Source of the DNA: JACCTH01 sp035281645
GTDB lineage: Bacteria; Actinomycetota; Acidimicrobiia; Spongiisociales; ZC4RG35
NCBI GenBank assembly: GCA_035281645.1
Contig: DATEDN010000008.1
Coordinates: 1 to 18,510 of the forward strand
Direction: 5' to 3'
DNA length: 18,510 nt
The translations under genes and the position numbers were made by a program. The notes beneath the pieces were generated by a model. The model was given only the letters and a program-made list of their open reading frames with translations. It was not told where the DNA came from and did not search any database. Below, piece by piece: positions 1 to 6,871 of the stretch (its first letter is position 1; each line of letters begins with the position of its first letter).

Positions 1-1925
1 GTGGGATCGGATAGATCGAATCCGGAATAGAGCTTTTTGGCGTCGTCGAGGGTCGCCATCGACACTCCCGAATTGCCCACCTTGCCGTAGATGTCGGGGC
101 GCTCGTGAGGGTCCTCGCCGTAAAGGGTTACCGAGTCGAAGGCGGTCGAGAGCCGTTTGGCCGGCATGCCCTGGGCGAGATAGTGAAAGCGCCGGTTGGT
201 CTGCTCGGCGGGCCCCTCGCCGGCAAACATGCGAGTGGGATCTTCGGCCGTCCGTTTGAAGGGATAGATCCCGGCGGTATAGGGAAAGCTCCCCGGAAGG
301 TTCTCCTGTAGCAGCCATGCCAATCGGTCTCCCCACCCCCGCATCCGCGGAACTGCCACTTTGGGGATGCGGGAATGGGCTAGGGATTCGGAGCTGATCG
401 GGACCGAAACCTCCCTTCCCCTGACCAGGAACACGTAGTTCTCCTGGCCGTAGGCACCCATCCGCTGCTCCCAGCTTTCGAGACGGGCCAGGTTGTGGGG
501 GTCCAGCCGGGAACGCGCCTCCTCCAGTTGCTGCTGATCGCCCCCGGCGAGCAAGCGGTAGTACTCCTCCGCCGCCGCGGCCTGCTCATTGGCCCAGCGG
601 TCGTACCCGCGAATGGTTTCCGTTACCTCCGCCAGATACCGAACCCTTCCCGGCGGGACTACGGCCTGCTTCTCGACCGGGTCGACAACCAGCTTCAACG
701 AAGACTTGAGCTCTGATCCGGTCTTCTCGTTCAAAGCCTCGAGAAACGATCGATAGAAGCGATTGGTACCCGGATCGTTGAAGTCCGAGGCGATGGTTGG
801 GTACACCGGAAGGTCGTCGTCCGGTCCCTCGAACCGGACTCGATTCCGTCGATACTGCTTCCGAACCTCCCGCAGAGCATCGTCGGCGCCTTGCTTATCC
901 GACTTGTTGAGCGCGACGAGATCGGCGAAATCGAGCATGTCGATTTTCTCGAGCTGCGATGCGGCCCCGTACTCGGGCGTCATCACGTACAACGTCAGGT
1001 CAGCCACATCCACGATCTCGGTGTCGGATTGGCCGATTCCCGAGGTTTCGAGAATCACGAGGTCGTATCCGGCGACCGAGACGGCGTTAACCGCCGCCCC
1101 CACCGCCCGTGAGAGAGCGAGATTGGGTTGACGGGTGGCCATCGAACGCATAAATGCGCGGGGGTGTGGGATCGAGTTCATACGAATGCGGTCGCCAAGC
1201 AGGGCCCCGCCCGTTCGCCGCTTCGAGGGGTCGACCGAGATCACTGCCACCCGGCGCTCGGGAAAATCGAGCAGGAAGCGCCGCATTACCTCGTCCACCA
1301 GCGAGGACTTACCCGATCCCCCGGTGCCCGTGACCCCAACCACGGGGACTTTCAGCGCAGCAGCCTGGGAGGCCAGGTCGTCAAACAGATCCTGGTATTT
1401 CTCCGGCCAGTTCTCGGCCGCCGAGATCAGCCGACCAAGTGTCCCCCGGTCGGCCTCGGCGACGTCCATCGCCTCGTCGAGCTCCCCGGTCGGGTAGTCG
1501 GCTTGGGCGAGCATGTCGTTCACCATTCCTTGCAGGCCTAGCTCCCTCCCGTCGTCGGGGGAATAGATCCGAGTGATGCCATAGGCCATCAACTCGGCGC
1601 CCTCGGCGGGAAGAATCGTCCCCCCGCCACCGCCGAAGACCCGGATCTCGGGGCGATCCGCCTCGCTCAGCAGGTCGCGGATGTACCGGAAGAACTCCAT
1701 GTGCCCGCCCTGATACGAGGTGACGGCGATCGCCTGGGCGTCTTCTTCCACCGCCGTATCGACGATGTCGGTCCCGGTCCGGTTGTGGCCGAGATGGATC
1801 ACCTCGGCTCCCGACGCTTGCAACATCCGGCGGAACACGTTGATGGAGGCGTCGTGACCGTCGAAAAGCGTTGTCGCGGTGACAAACCGAACCTTGTTGA
1901 CGGGCTCGTAAATCGCAACGGCCAT
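1..1925 (-). CDS. icmF: Fused isobutyryl-CoA mutase IcmF (N-terminal part, cut by window edge)
   Basis: Adenosylcobalamin-dependent mutase that interconverts isobutyryl-CoA and n-butyryl-CoA in the cytoplasm, fused to its own G-protein chaperone. The 641 visible residues show the IcmF order. A B12-binding domain lies at about 10-140, with the DGHDAS motif at 22-27 (His24 is the expected lower axial cobalt ligand). A MeaB-like GTPase lies at about 190-400, with P-loop GTGGSGKS at 200-207, VDPSKRRTGGALLGDR from 231 and NKSD at 340-343. The mutase barrel starts near 520 and has AGIYPFKRTAEDPTRMFAGEG from 551. Phe556 sits roughly where IcmF enzymes have their substrate-contacting Phe, which argues against methylmalonyl-CoA mutase; the partner Gln lies beyond the window. 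Family members are about 1,050-1,100 residues. ATG at 1925 is the only sensible start, although no strong Shine-Dalgarno sequence is visible. The gene is divergent from the ferredoxin gene, 78 bases away. Confidence 0.95.
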   Translation of the reverse strand, partial: MAVAIYEPVNKVRFVTATTLFDGHDASINVFRRMLQASGAEVIHLGHNRTGTDIVDTAVEEDAQAIAVTSYQGGHMEFFRYIRDLLSEADRPEIRVFGGGGGTILPAEGAELMAYGITRIYSPDDGRELGLQGMVNDMLAQADYPTGELDEAMDVAEADRGTLGRLISAAENWPEKYQDLFDDLASQAAALKVPVVGVTGTGGSGKSSLVDEVMRRFLLDFPERRVAVISVDPSKRRTGGALLGDRIRMNSIPHPRAFMRSMATRQPNLALSRAVGAAVNAVSVAGYDLVILETSGIGQSDTEIVDVADLTLYVMTPEYGAASQLEKIDMLDFADLVALNKSDKQGADDALREVRKQYRRNRVRFEGPDDDLPVYPTIASDFNDPGTNRFYRSFLEALNEKTGSELKSSLKLVVDPVEKQAVVPPGRVRYLAEVTETIRGYDRWANEQAAAAEEYYRLLAGGDQQQLEEARSRLDPHNLARLESWEQRMGAYGQENYVFLVRGREVSVPISSESLAHSRIPKVAVPRMRGWGDRLAWLLQENLPGSFPYTAGIYPFKRTAEDPTRMFAGEGPAEQTNRRFHYLAQGMPAKRLSTAFDSVTLYGEDPHERPDIYGKVGNSGVSMATLDDAKKLYSGFDLSDP

Positions 1926-2003
1926 TCGGGACCAAGCTAGCCCGGTACGGGAGCGAAAACCCGGCCCGGTAAAGGAACCCCGACGCGTTACGCTGGTTGA
2001 GAC

Positions 2004-2303
2004 ATGGCGACAGCAACGAAATTGCAGGTGTGGATCGATCAGGACTTATGCACCGGCGACGGCATCTGTGAAGAGATCACCCCTGACGTCTTTGTCGCCC
2101 GCGACGATGGCCTCTGGGTAGTGAAAGAAGAGGCCAAGCACTTCGGCAAGACCGTTGTCTTTGACGGGATGGACGGCGACGGCCACGGGCCTGACGGTTC
2201 CCGTGGTGTGGCCCGGATCCCCGATCATCTGATCCAGGACGCACTCGAGTCGGCTGAGGAATGCCCGGGCGAGTGCATCATGATCGAGCCCATCGCCAAG
2301 TAG
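2004..2303 (+). CDS. 3Fe-4S-type ferredoxin with an acidic/Gly-rich insert
   Basis: Small cytoplasmic electron carrier of 99 residues. Cys16-x5-Cys22 (CTGDGIC) and Cys87-Pro (ECPGEC) match the three-cysteine pattern of actinobacterial [3Fe-4S] ferredoxins of the kind that feed cytochromes P450 and other oxidoreductases. Cys91 is an additional cysteine four residues after Cys87. Classical members are about 65 residues. This one carries an insert of roughly 25 residues (about 47-72, with DGMDGDGHGPDG) before the C-terminal motif. The start is ATG 2004, with only a weak purine stretch upstream. It is divergent from icmF and convergent with the membrane sensor gene. No redox partner lies nearby, so its client is unknown. 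The ferredoxin call is firm; the cluster type is inferred from cysteine spacing. Confidence 0.88.
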   Translation: MATATKLQVWIDQDLCTGDGICEEITPDVFVARDDGLWVVKEEAKHFGKTVVFDGMDGDGHGPDGSRGVARIPDHLIQDALESAEECPGECIMIEPIAK

Positions 2304-2322
2304 CCCGCCAACTGCGAACCCA

Positions 2323-2357
2323 GGGTTGGTAGGGCGCCTGTACCTATCTACCAGCCC
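2323..2357. terminator. Stem-loop between convergent genes, candidate bidirectional terminator
   Basis: GGGTTGGTAG (2323-2332) pairs with CTACCAGCCC (2348-2357) over 10 bp with one G-U pair; the loop is 15 bases. It lies in the 69-base gap between the ferredoxin stop and the stop of the minus-strand sensor gene. There is no U-tract on either strand, so termination is inferred from position only. Confidence 0.45.
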
Positions 2358-2372
2358 ACAGAATGCCCTTGC

Positions 2373-3716
2373 CTACCCCGTCGGATCGGAGCTTCGAAGC
2401 CAGACCCGGATGGAGCGGGGGCTCATCGCCTCGTCAATCGTCGAAACCAGCTCGGTGGCGACAGACTCCAATGAGGTCTCGGTTCCCAGCCGACGACTGA
2501 TGCCTTCCATGATCAGGGCGGCGTCGTAGCGCCCTCGATCGAAGGCCCGATCGATTACCCCTTGCGCCCAGCGTCGGGCCGGCCCAAACATCAATGTGAT
2601 CACCACGGTGGAGCCGACCAGTGCGAGATCCGACGCCACCACCTCACCGAGCAGCAGGCCCAATGCCCGGCTGGAGAGGAACACTGCCGCCAAACCCATG
2701 CCCACCAACAACGCCGTCAGCAGGGCATAGACCAGAGCGCGATTGATCAAAAAGCGAACGTCGAAGAGCTGGCGCCGCATCACCGACCAACCAATGGACA
2801 GGGGTAGGAAGACCACCGCCGCCCCGAGGAGAATCAGCAGGATGACTTCGTAAAACGCCACCAGCTCCGGTGTCACCACACCGAGATCGAGAATTCCCTC
2901 CCCGAGATCAGGGTCGAGGACAACCAGAAGCGTGAAGACGGCAGCCCCGAGAAACACCGAGCCCAGCACCAGGCGCGTCTGCCAGCGTTCTTCTTTGGAT
3001 GAGACCTTTGCGTATCGGTAGATCTGGGCTGCGACCCCAGCCAGGGGCAGACCCCACACCCACAGCACCTGCACGCCTGCCGGATAATTGGTGATCGCGA
3101 ACAGGTGTGGGAAAACAACCCAAAGAGCCGCGAAGGCAACCATGAAGAGCAGGAGCCAGCGACTGAACTTCGGCACGAACCGACCGTCGGGGAGCAACAG
3201 CAGTGCCGCCAACGACGAGATTCCGGCAATTGACCGTCCGAAATGGGGCCACGGGGAGGCAGCCTGACCAATCAACGCCACGGCCGGAACTAGCTCGGGA
3301 CGGCGGGCCCGAATGAGTGCCATCGGAAGAAGCAACGCCGAGCCCAGGCTGAGCAACATCAGGGAGGTGACGAAGGCACCGCGATCTTTGGGCTTGAGCA
3401 CGTAGATCACCAGCCCCGTAAGCGCAAAGAGCGACCAGCCAACTAGCTGACCGATGGCGAACCAGCGGGCAAGGGCGACCTGTGAGATGCCGGCCCCAAT
3501 AAGAGTCCTCGCCACCTCCTGCGAGATGCCGAATACGCCCTCACCGAACACCAGGCCCGCTCGTGCCTGTCGAAGCAGCAGCTGAAATCCGACCACGGCC
3601 AAAATCAGACAAAGCGCAAAGACGGTGCCCCATACGGCGACGTTGGCGACCCAGCCTGCGGACGCGAGGAATCGACGGCTCAGCGGCTCTGGTCGATCGG
3701 TCGCAGCTTCAAACAT
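2373..3716 (-). CDS. Polytopic membrane sensor-like module without a kinase domain (copy 1)
   Basis: Integral membrane protein of 447 residues with about ten hydrophobic segments (first at about 22-48, last at about 360-380). The stretch QLFDVRFLINRALVYALLTALL, followed by FGPARRWAQGVIDRAFDRGRYDAA, is typical of the membrane sensor half of actinobacterial and Chloroflexi histidine kinases. Those kinases continue into GAF or HisKA/HATPase domains. Here the chain ends about 60 residues after the last membrane segment (...DEAMSPRSIRVWLRSSDPTG). There is no H-box, N-box or G-box, so it cannot phosphorylate a partner itself. Kinase-less proteins ending in a similar WLRP-like tail are known in actinobacteria. 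ATG 3716 has no Shine-Dalgarno sequence, and a possible promoter lies almost on top of it. A second protein of the same type is encoded at 16010-17281. Function unknown; a signalling role is inference. Confidence 0.8.
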   Translation of the reverse strand: MFEAATDRPEPLSRRFLASAGWVANVAVWGTVFALCLILAVVGFQLLLRQARAGLVFGEGVFGISQEVARTLIGAGISQVALARWFAIGQLVGWSLFALTGLVIYVLKPKDRGAFVTSLMLLSLGSALLLPMALIRARRPELVPAVALIGQAASPWPHFGRSIAGISSLAALLLLPDGRFVPKFSRWLLLFMVAFAALWVVFPHLFAITNYPAGVQVLWVWGLPLAGVAAQIYRYAKVSSKEERWQTRLVLGSVFLGAAVFTLLVVLDPDLGEGILDLGVVTPELVAFYEVILLILLGAAVVFLPLSIGWSVMRRQLFDVRFLINRALVYALLTALLVGMGLAAVFLSSRALGLLLGEVVASDLALVGSTVVITLMFGPARRWAQGVIDRAFDRGRYDAALIMEGISRRLGTETSLESVATELVSTIDEAMSPRSIRVWLRSSDPTG

Positions 3717-3728
3717 TGGCCCGGGGAC

Positions 3729-3757
3729 ACTACGTTACGAGCATCCTGACGAGTCAA
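3729..3757 (-). promoter_or_regulatory. Weak candidate promoter for the minus-strand sensor gene
   Basis: On the minus strand, TTGACT (3757-3752) is followed after 17 bases by CGTAGT (3734-3729), which matches the -10 consensus at only 3 of 6 positions. The implied transcript would start within about 10 bases of ATG 3716, which would fit a near-leaderless mRNA and the missing Shine-Dalgarno sequence. Speculative. Confidence 0.25.
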
Positions 3758-3765
3758 GGGGCGGC

Positions 3766-4674
3766 TTGAACGCGCAAGCGAGCGCTACTACTACAACATG
3801 GTCCCGGGGAAGAAAGCTCGCTTTCGCGGTCCTCGCCGCGGCCTACGGGTTGCTCTTAATCAGTCCGCTTTCGCTGTTGCCGTATGCACTCATCGGCTGG
3901 CTGTTGACCGGCAACGGGACCTCTCATCGTGTGCACGAGGTGTCGATCGGGGTCCTATTCGTGATCAGCTTGATCGGTGTTCTCGCCCAGGTTCGGTCCA
4001 CCGCCGCCAAGGTCGCTCCTATGCAGCAGGTGGGCGTGCCGATCCTGGTCTTGATCATCGTCGAGCTCCTGGTGAACGGGCTCGGGCCGGACACCGGGTT
4101 CCTCTTTCTTCTATTCGGCGTCCTCCCGATCCTCTTAGCGCTCTTACATCCCTCCCGGCGTCAGGTCTTCAAACCGACTTCGCAGCCCTCGCCGGCGCTC
4201 GTGACCATGGCGGTGTTGTTGGCCATCCCGGGGCTGATCTTCGCCGTCGCCCAGACCCGGGCGGGCGTTGAGGCTGCCGAACTCGGCGCCCCCGTTTTTG
4301 CGCAACTCGATATCCCCGACGACGCCACGCCGGCAGAGTTCGAGCAGGCGATTTCCGAAGTCTTCGACGAGCTCGGCGTTCCCGAGGAACAGCGAGAAAC
4401 GATCCAGCATTCAGGCCACTGGTCGGCAATGGCGGCGTTCGCCATCGGCCTCGTGATCCTGGCTTTCCTTGTGGCGATCCGGGTTTTGGGCTTTCGAGTC
4501 ACCGCCTGGTCGGTCGGGTCGGCAGTTGCCTACTACGGGATTGTCTCCCTGGCCACACCCGACGACGCCTCCTCCGCCGGTCTCGGCGGGATCATTTGTC
4601 TGCTCTGGGGGGCGGTCTTTATCGCTTTTGCCGAGCGAGACGCCCGCACCGCCGCCCTCCCGTCCACCCTCTAG
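3766..4674 (+). CDS. Multi-pass membrane protein of unknown function
   Basis: I do not recognise this family. The 302 residues contain about eight hydrophobic segments (about 18-47, 58-75, 88-103, 109-127, 143-163, 220-240, 247-264, 272-289). A single polar, acidic loop at about 164-219 (LDIPDDATPAEFEQAISEVFDEL from 181) looks like a small helical domain between membrane segments 5 and 6. The reading frame is open further upstream into the divergent sensor gene. TTG 3766 is the best start because AAGGGG lies just before it (3756-3761), it clears the start of the opposing gene (3716), and the membrane segment begins 17 residues later. The gene ends 80 bases before the ROK repressor gene, outside that gene's promoter. 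No catalytic or transport motif is visible. Confidence 0.7.
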   Translation: MNAQASATTTTWSRGRKLAFAVLAAAYGLLLISPLSLLPYALIGWLLTGNGTSHRVHEVSIGVLFVISLIGVLAQVRSTAAKVAPMQQVGVPILVLIIVELLVNGLGPDTGFLFLLFGVLPILLALLHPSRRQVFKPTSQPSPALVTMAVLLAIPGLIFAVAQTRAGVEAAELGAPVFAQLDIPDDATPAEFEQAISEVFDELGVPEEQRETIQHSGHWSAMAAFAIGLVILAFLVAIRVLGFRVTAWSVGSAVAYYGIVSLATPDDASSAGLGGIICLLWGAVFIAFAERDARTAALPSTL

Positions 4675-4694
4675 GGACAGATCCCCGAATGCGC

Positions 4695-4724
4695 TTGACA
4701 ATCGCTGCCTGGGCTTTGTATGTT
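4695..4724 (+). promoter_or_regulatory. Sigma70-type promoter of the amino-sugar operon
   Basis: A perfect TTGACA (4695-4700) is followed after 18 bases by TATGTT (4719-4724), which matches TATAAT at 4 of 6 positions. A transcript from here would start near 4731, about 24 bases before the repressor ATG at 4755. It is the best promoter match I found in the window, and it sits ahead of the eight-gene operon. Confidence 0.6.
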
Positions 4725-4740
4725 TACTGAACTTTCATCA
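4719..4740 (+). promoter_or_regulatory. Candidate autoregulatory operator for the ROK repressor
   Basis: TGAA-CT-TTCA (4728-4737) is a small inverted repeat centred just downstream of the -10 box. With its flanks (GTTTACTGAACTTTCATCAC, 4721-4740) it loosely resembles the AAASTTT-centred palindromes I recall for actinobacterial ROK repressors such as CsnR. Position at the transcription start fits repression. Symmetry outside the 4+4 core is poor. Confidence 0.3.
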
Positions 4741-4754
4741 CCTAGCGGGGCAGC

Positions 4755-5942
4755 ATGTCGACAGAGAACTCAGGCGGTCGAACCCATCGGATCCCGTCCA
4801 AGGCGACCAAGCATGATTCCCGCCGCAACAACCTGCGGACCACTCTCGAGTTGGTTTCCCACGAGCGGCAGACGAGCCGGGCCGAGATCGCTCGCCAGAC
4901 CGGACTCACCCGAGCGGCGGTGTCGAGCTTGGTGGCCGAGCTTTTGGATCAGGGTCTCATCCGTGAAGTCGGGCAGGGAACGTCGGCCGGGGGCAAGCCA
5001 CCCACTCTTCTCGCCCTCAACCAGCGAGGTCGAGACATCGTCGCCATCGACCTCGGCCGCCGACCCTTCCGAGCCGCATTGGTCGACCTCGGTGGGCGCA
5101 TCCACGAACGGGTCGACGCCGCCCCCGAGGCGAAACCCGTCCGGGCCGAAGCCGCCCGCGAGCAGACCGCTCAGCTGATCGAGGAAGTCCTCAACCGAGC
5201 CGCCGCCCCGGTCCTCGGCATCGGGGTCGGAACCCCGGGGGTTGTTGACGCCGACGGGAGGGTGATCGAATCCGCCAATCTGGCGTGGCATAGCCTCGAC
5301 CTGGCTGCCGACCTCCGTCGCCGCTTCTCGATTCCTGTTTCCGTTACCAACGACGCTCAGGCGGCCGCCCTCGCCGAATACCGCCGACATGGTGCCGAGC
5401 GGCGCAATCTGCTTTTGCTCAAGATTGGGAGAGGGATCGGTTCCGGTGTTGTCATCGACGGAGCGCTCTACCGCGGAGACCATTCGGCGGCGGGCGAGAT
5501 TGGCCACGTACAGGTCAAAGACGATGGTGAACTCTGCACTTGCGGCAATCAGGGATGCCTCGAAACCGTGGCCAGCGTTCCCGCCATCCTTCGGCGGATG
5601 GGGGCGGACCCGGAACGGGATGCCTGGGACGCCCTGACTCTGGCGGGGATCGCCGGCGAAGAACCGGTCCTTCGTTCCATCCGTGAGGCGGGTCGTCACC
5701 TGGGCACCGTGCTCGCCACGGTCTTAGCGATGCTCGACATTGGCCAGGTCACGATCGCCTCTGACCTTCGCAATGCAGGTGACGTTCTCATCGAAGAGGT
5801 TCGCTCGTCCATCCGGAGACGCATGCTCCCGGGCACTGCTGAGCTGGTCGAAATCGCTACCACCCCGCTCGGCGCGGACCTTGTCCTGGCGGGAGCGGCA
5901 TCGGCTGTGTTGGCCGATCGTCTAGGTGTCGTCCTTCGATGA
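4755..5942 (+). CDS. ROK-family transcriptional repressor (NagC/XylR type)
   Basis: Likely sugar-responsive repressor of its own operon. The 395 residues comprise an N-terminal winged helix-turn-helix (about 27-75; SRAEIARQTGLTRAAVSSLV at 41-60) and a ROK domain from about 94. The sugar and zinc sites are present: GEIGH at 247-251 and CTCGNQGCLE at 261-270. The phosphate-binding loop that reads DIGGT in ROK kinases is degenerate here (AIDLGRRPF, 97-105), which is typical of ROK regulators that bind sugar but do not phosphorylate it. ATG 4755 follows GGGG (4747-4750) at 4 bases. The last codon and stop overlap the kinase start by ATGA (5939-5942). Context suggests GlcNAc or GlcNAc-6-phosphate as effector; this is inference. 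Confidence 0.9.
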   Translation: MSTENSGGRTHRIPSKATKHDSRRNNLRTTLELVSHERQTSRAEIARQTGLTRAAVSSLVAELLDQGLIREVGQGTSAGGKPPTLLALNQRGRDIVAIDLGRRPFRAALVDLGGRIHERVDAAPEAKPVRAEAAREQTAQLIEEVLNRAAAPVLGIGVGTPGVVDADGRVIESANLAWHSLDLAADLRRRFSIPVSVTNDAQAAALAEYRRHGAERRNLLLLKIGRGIGSGVVIDGALYRGDHSAAGEIGHVQVKDDGELCTCGNQGCLETVASVPAILRRMGADPERDAWDALTLAGIAGEEPVLRSIREAGRHLGTVLATVLAMLDIGQVTIASDLRNAGDVLIEEVRSSIRRRMLPGTAELVEIATTPLGADLVLAGAASAVLADRLGVVLR

Positions 5943-6871
5943 CGGTCACCGTCGGAGTCGACATCGGCGGTACTTCCGTCCGCGCCATGGCTTTCGATGA
6001 GGAGGGCACCGCGTATGCCCGCTCGCAAGTTCCGACCGCGGTTGGCGGAGGTGAACAGGTAATCGAATCGGTTCTCGAAGCCTGGTCGGACCTGGCCCTT
6101 GAAGAGGTCGTCGACGTGGCCGGAGTTGGGGTTCCAGGAAGGGTGGATCCCGCCACGGGGGACGTGCGGTTGGCCGTCAACTTGGGTATCGGTGACGATC
6201 CATATCCGCTCGGTCCCGCCCTATCCGAACAGCTCGGGGTCCCGGTCACGGTTGAGAACGACGTCAAGGTCGCGGCACTGGGCATCCATGAGGCGCTCAA
6301 GAAACGCAATTCGGCGCCAACCAGTCTCGTGCTGCTCAACATCGGCACGGGCATCTCCGCTGGCGTCGTCATCGAGGGCAACCTGTACCGCGGTAGCCAT
6401 GGGATGGCGGGTGAGATCGGCCATGTGGTGGTCGACGAGCTGGGGGCGGTCTGTGCTTGCGGTCAAACGGGGTGCCTCGAGGCGGTTGCCGCCGGACCCG
6501 CCATCGCCCGGCTAACTCCCAACCTCGCCCCGAACGATGTCGCCACACAGGTCAGCCGGTTCATCGCCGAGGCCATCACCTGGATCGCAGCCACCTTCGA
6601 CCCCGAGAAGATCTATCTCGGTGGCGGGGTGAGTCAAGCGGGCGACACCTTCCTCGACTCGGTCCGGGGACGGCTGCGCGAGGTGGCGAAGAACTCGAGT
6701 CTGGCCGCCCAACGTATCGATCCCAACGCCGTCACGCTCGCCCCCATCGATGGCTCGACCGGGCCCCGCGGAGCCGCGGTCCTTGCCCAGCGAGCCCAAG
6801 CCAACAGGATTCTCACCAGTTTCATACCGAGCAAAGCAACAAGCACACCAACCGACGGAGGAGAGATATGA
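5939..6871 (+). CDS. ROK-family sugar kinase, probable N-acetylglucosamine kinase
   Basis: Cytoplasmic ATP-dependent hexose kinase of 310 residues. The ATP loop DIGGT is at 8-12 and the catalytic Asp108 sits in the segment VENDVKVAAL. The ROK sugar-binding GEIGH is at 158-162, and the zinc motif CACGQTGCLE is at 172-181. A second phosphate-loop-like GTGIS is at 136-140. Unlike the protein encoded just upstream, it has no DNA-binding domain and an intact ATP site, so the two ROK genes look like a regulator/enzyme pair. The start overlaps the repressor stop by 4 bases and the stop overlaps the next start by 4 bases, indicating translational coupling. GlcNAc as substrate is inferred from the linked hexosaminidase, deacetylase and deaminase. 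Glucose or N-acetylmannosamine cannot be excluded from sequence alone. Confidence 0.88.
   Translation: MTVTVGVDIGGTSVRAMAFDEEGTAYARSQVPTAVGGGEQVIESVLEAWSDLALEEVVDVAGVGVPGRVDPATGDVRLAVNLGIGDDPYPLGPALSEQLGVPVTVENDVKVAALGIHEALKKRNSAPTSLVLLNIGTGISAGVVIEGNLYRGSHGMAGEIGHVVVDELGAVCACGQTGCLEAVAAGPAIARLTPNLAPNDVATQVSRFIAEAITWIAATFDPEKIYLGGGVSQAGDTFLDSVRGRLREVAKNSSLAAQRIDPNAVTLAPIDGSTGPRGAAVLAQRAQANRILTSFIPSKATSTPTDGGEI

Noticed and set aside
1381..2016. 211-codon minus-strand frame starting upstream of icmF
   Set aside because: It runs in another frame of icmF, whose B12-binding and GTPase motifs are unmistakable; its Arg/Gly-rich translation is a shadow.
4674..4688. GGGA-CAGA-TCCC mini-hairpin after the membrane-protein stop
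   Set aside because: Only four base pairs and no U-tract; too weak to call a terminator.
4770..5699. 309-codon open frame antisense to the ROK repressor gene
   Set aside because: Long antisense frames are expected in GC-rich genes. It has no recognisable motif, and the sense frame encodes an intact ROK protein with all motifs.
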